In this document: piece after piece, positions 62,475 through 64,000 of the stretch
How the letters are laid out: each line of letters starts with the position of its first letter
How positions within the stretch are numbered: the stretch's first letter is position 1
DNA from: Ligula intestinalis
Taxonomy: Eukaryota > Platyhelminthes > Cestoda > Diphyllobothriidea > Diphyllobothriidae
Length of the DNA stretch: 64,000 nucleotides
NCBI GenBank assembly: GCA_036362985.1
Contig: JAYGXS010000009.1
Coordinates: 11,388,618-11,452,617 of the forward strand
Reading direction: 5' to 3'
The notes under the pieces: model-generated
Seen by the model: the letters and a program-made list of their open reading frames with translations, nothing else
What the model was told of the DNA's origin: nothing
Database searches by the model: none
Translations under genes and position numbers: made by a program

Positions 62475-63560
62475 GAATCTAGTAGTGCAGGGTTCGCTTG
62501 TTAGGAGAGGGCAATTGTCACAGCCTGCGTCACTGTGCATTCGCGTGGATAATTGTTCTATAAATTAACATGTGTGTGTTTTCTTCGGTTAACCATATTT
62601 ATCGAGTGCAATACGCGGTGTGATAAGGGTAGTGCGAGCGAGAAAGACAGAGAGCTAATAAATTTGACGCGTCAGACGGGTATGCTATCGCAAATGATTA
62701 CCCACGGAATGGTGCAATTAACATCGAGCGACTACACGGTGTGTCACTAGACCTGCCTCTTCTACCCTCTGAGCTCAATCCAGTGGCTAGGTGGAACATG
62801 GTTTGTACGACATGCTATACGGTGCTGTCACTGTTTTTAGAAGATAGGCTGCGGATGTAGTGAGTATAACTGGTCTGTGAATACAGTTGTCACCATAGCT
62901 AACGTAAACGATATGCAGAAAAGTTGAGCGGACCGTGTGGGGGTTTTCACAGAAGTCACAACATACAGTTGTATTGAACACCTGCGCTGACTGTAGATGA
63001 TAATGATTGCAGGCAAATGAAATTAGTAAAATAAAGCATGCCTACTGCTGCCGAAGAAGTAGACAAGAATTTGCGTCTTGACACGCCACTGGACTGACAA
63101 CTCATACTTCGGCTTTGTACCTCGTAATTGTCGAGTGCTGGTGACAAGAGAGCAGAATGGTCACGTGGTGTTTGTTGGCTTATATGCACTTCACACAGCT
63201 GCATGGTCGTGCACATTACTCAAGTGTGCACCTTGTCTGCAAACTTGTTGCTGCGTCGGCTGTAGTGCGACACCGGAATAGCGTAACACGCTCACACACA
63301 TATCGTGCTCAGTCTGGTGTCATAGTACAACAGACCCTGAAACTGCAGATGCAATATCAACTGATTTACCGACAAGGTGCAAACATGAGCAACCTGCACG
63401 AACATGCAGCTGTGCGAAGTATATTCAGGCCAGCACGTGGCTGGTCCGCCATCATATCACCGCCGGCCACTGCCTCCGTCAACAACTGCCGAGGTGGTGC
63501 GTGTGCAGGCGATTAAGCACCAAACTGTCTCATACCCAAATGCTTATTAGGCCTTTAAAA
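62475..63560. other. No gene recognised
   Basis: A 119-codon plus frame at 63157-63516 and an opposite frame at 62956-63216 overlap and lack domains. TGCGCTGACTGTAGATGAT near 62985 recurs reversed near 7190, so a small repeat is shared. Nothing else was seen. Confidence 0.4.
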
Positions 63561-63730
63561 GCGTGATATGATTGTTGTTCGTTCCACAGAATCTGCCGAC
63601 TCCGTGGGGATGGGCGTATTAGCCGTCATCAACCAGCCATCCTCGACCCGACGGAGTGCCCAACTTGAGGCTCCAACCCGTTGACCTTATTTGCCGGAAG
63701 TCCAACTCGCTTTCCATTGCGCCATACGCT
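63540..63730 (-). mobile_element. tRNA-Arg-like SINE, third hammerhead-family member
   Basis: Minus strand: tRNA-like head 63730-63667 with A box TGGCGCAATGG (63714-63724), arm GTTGGACTTCC and a degenerate B box GGGTTGGAGCC (63669-63679). Then CACTCCGTCGGG and the core remnant TGATGACGGCTAATACGCC (63631-63613), in which the GAAA has decayed to CATC. Confidence 0.55.
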
Positions 63731-63739
63731 CGTTGTAAC

Positions 63740-64000
63740 ACTGGTTTAAATAACGAAGATCCACTTTTGGAGAATGGGACGCACTCTTCCTGCTCTTCCT
63801 TGGGGTTCAATCTCGAATTAGTTACATGATCAGTCTGGGAACGAAAACGTTTCGCAATCAACGAATATCCGTGCGCATTCCTTAAAAAATGCGGCCGATG
63901 AGCCAGATGAAGGTATCAAAGGAGGCAGGCAGAGCCAACACGCTGACGAGCGACACCTTCTAAGGCTGGTGTACCCGAATAATTCACTCAAAGCAAATTT
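63740..64000. other. No gene recognised
   Basis: Nothing identifiable up to the window edge. Confidence 0.4.

Noticed and set aside
63157..63516. 119-codon plus frame near the right edge
   Set aside because: No domain, an opposite frame overlaps it, and there are no splice or poly(A) features.

Overview
This window looks like eukaryotic, almost certainly metazoan, genomic DNA. It has spliceable exons, AATAAA signals, tRNA-derived SINEs, Penelope-like elements (PLEs) with GIY-YIG endonuclease domains, an RTE-like LINE, and Helitron, CACTA-like and mariner-like remnants. The mix, especially several PLE families with a GIY-YIG domain plus SINEs carrying a hammerhead-like core, fits a parasitic flatworm, and a tapeworm of the diphyllobothriid group would be my guess. 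That assignment is inference from element types only. No bacterial operon, rRNA gene or CRISPR array was seen.

Layout. 1-6.2 kb: dispersed repeats, two unassigned ORFs and PLE tails. 6.2-8.6 kb: a LINE endonuclease fragment, a 46-bp perfect palindrome centred on a CRE-like site, a hAT-like remnant and a small spliced ORF with a poly(A) signal. 8.6-11.2 kb: mostly blank. 11.2-19.3 kb: a mosaic of repeats (a 313-bp tandem pair, a 1-kb repeat R4, a head-to-head PLE, repeats R6, R3 and R2, a minisatellite and a TRIM-like element). 19.4-20.5 kb: a CACTA-like transposase remnant on the minus strand beside an AT satellite. 21-23 kb: a small secreted-type ORF and a SINE carrying a canonical-looking hammerhead core. 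24-26.9 kb: a broken RTE-like LINE. 29-29.8 kb: a Helitron Rep fragment. 29.9-39.2 kb: repeats, head-to-head PLE-A, PLE-B reverse transcriptase, and a mariner-like element nested in a PLE tail. 39.5-44.5 kb: the best host-gene candidate (a three-exon single-pass membrane protein), then an assembly gap. 45-51 kb: repeats, a fold-back transposon and a few host-like ORFs. 51-58 kb: head-to-head PLE-B, PLE-C and PLE-D fragments. 58-61.8 kb: AT-rich and unannotated. 61.8-64 kb: a PLE-D end, a repeat also found at 0.7 kb, and a SINE.

Two themes join the parts. First, most PLE loci with enough sequence to judge are head-to-head inverted pairs, with truncated 5' ends meeting in the middle and 3' tails pointing outward. 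Second, at least fifteen element 3' ends share one module: a CTGAnGA-like start, one pyrimidine, a variable but base-paired stem, GAAA, then AATAAA, and where intact a CCAG-GATCG-(CTTCTTC) tail. The stems differ between families but keep pairing, which suggests a selected RNA structure related to hammerhead ribozymes. Almost all mobile coding regions are broken by stops, frameshifts or truncation, so the window is mainly a graveyard of elements with a thin scatter of host exons.
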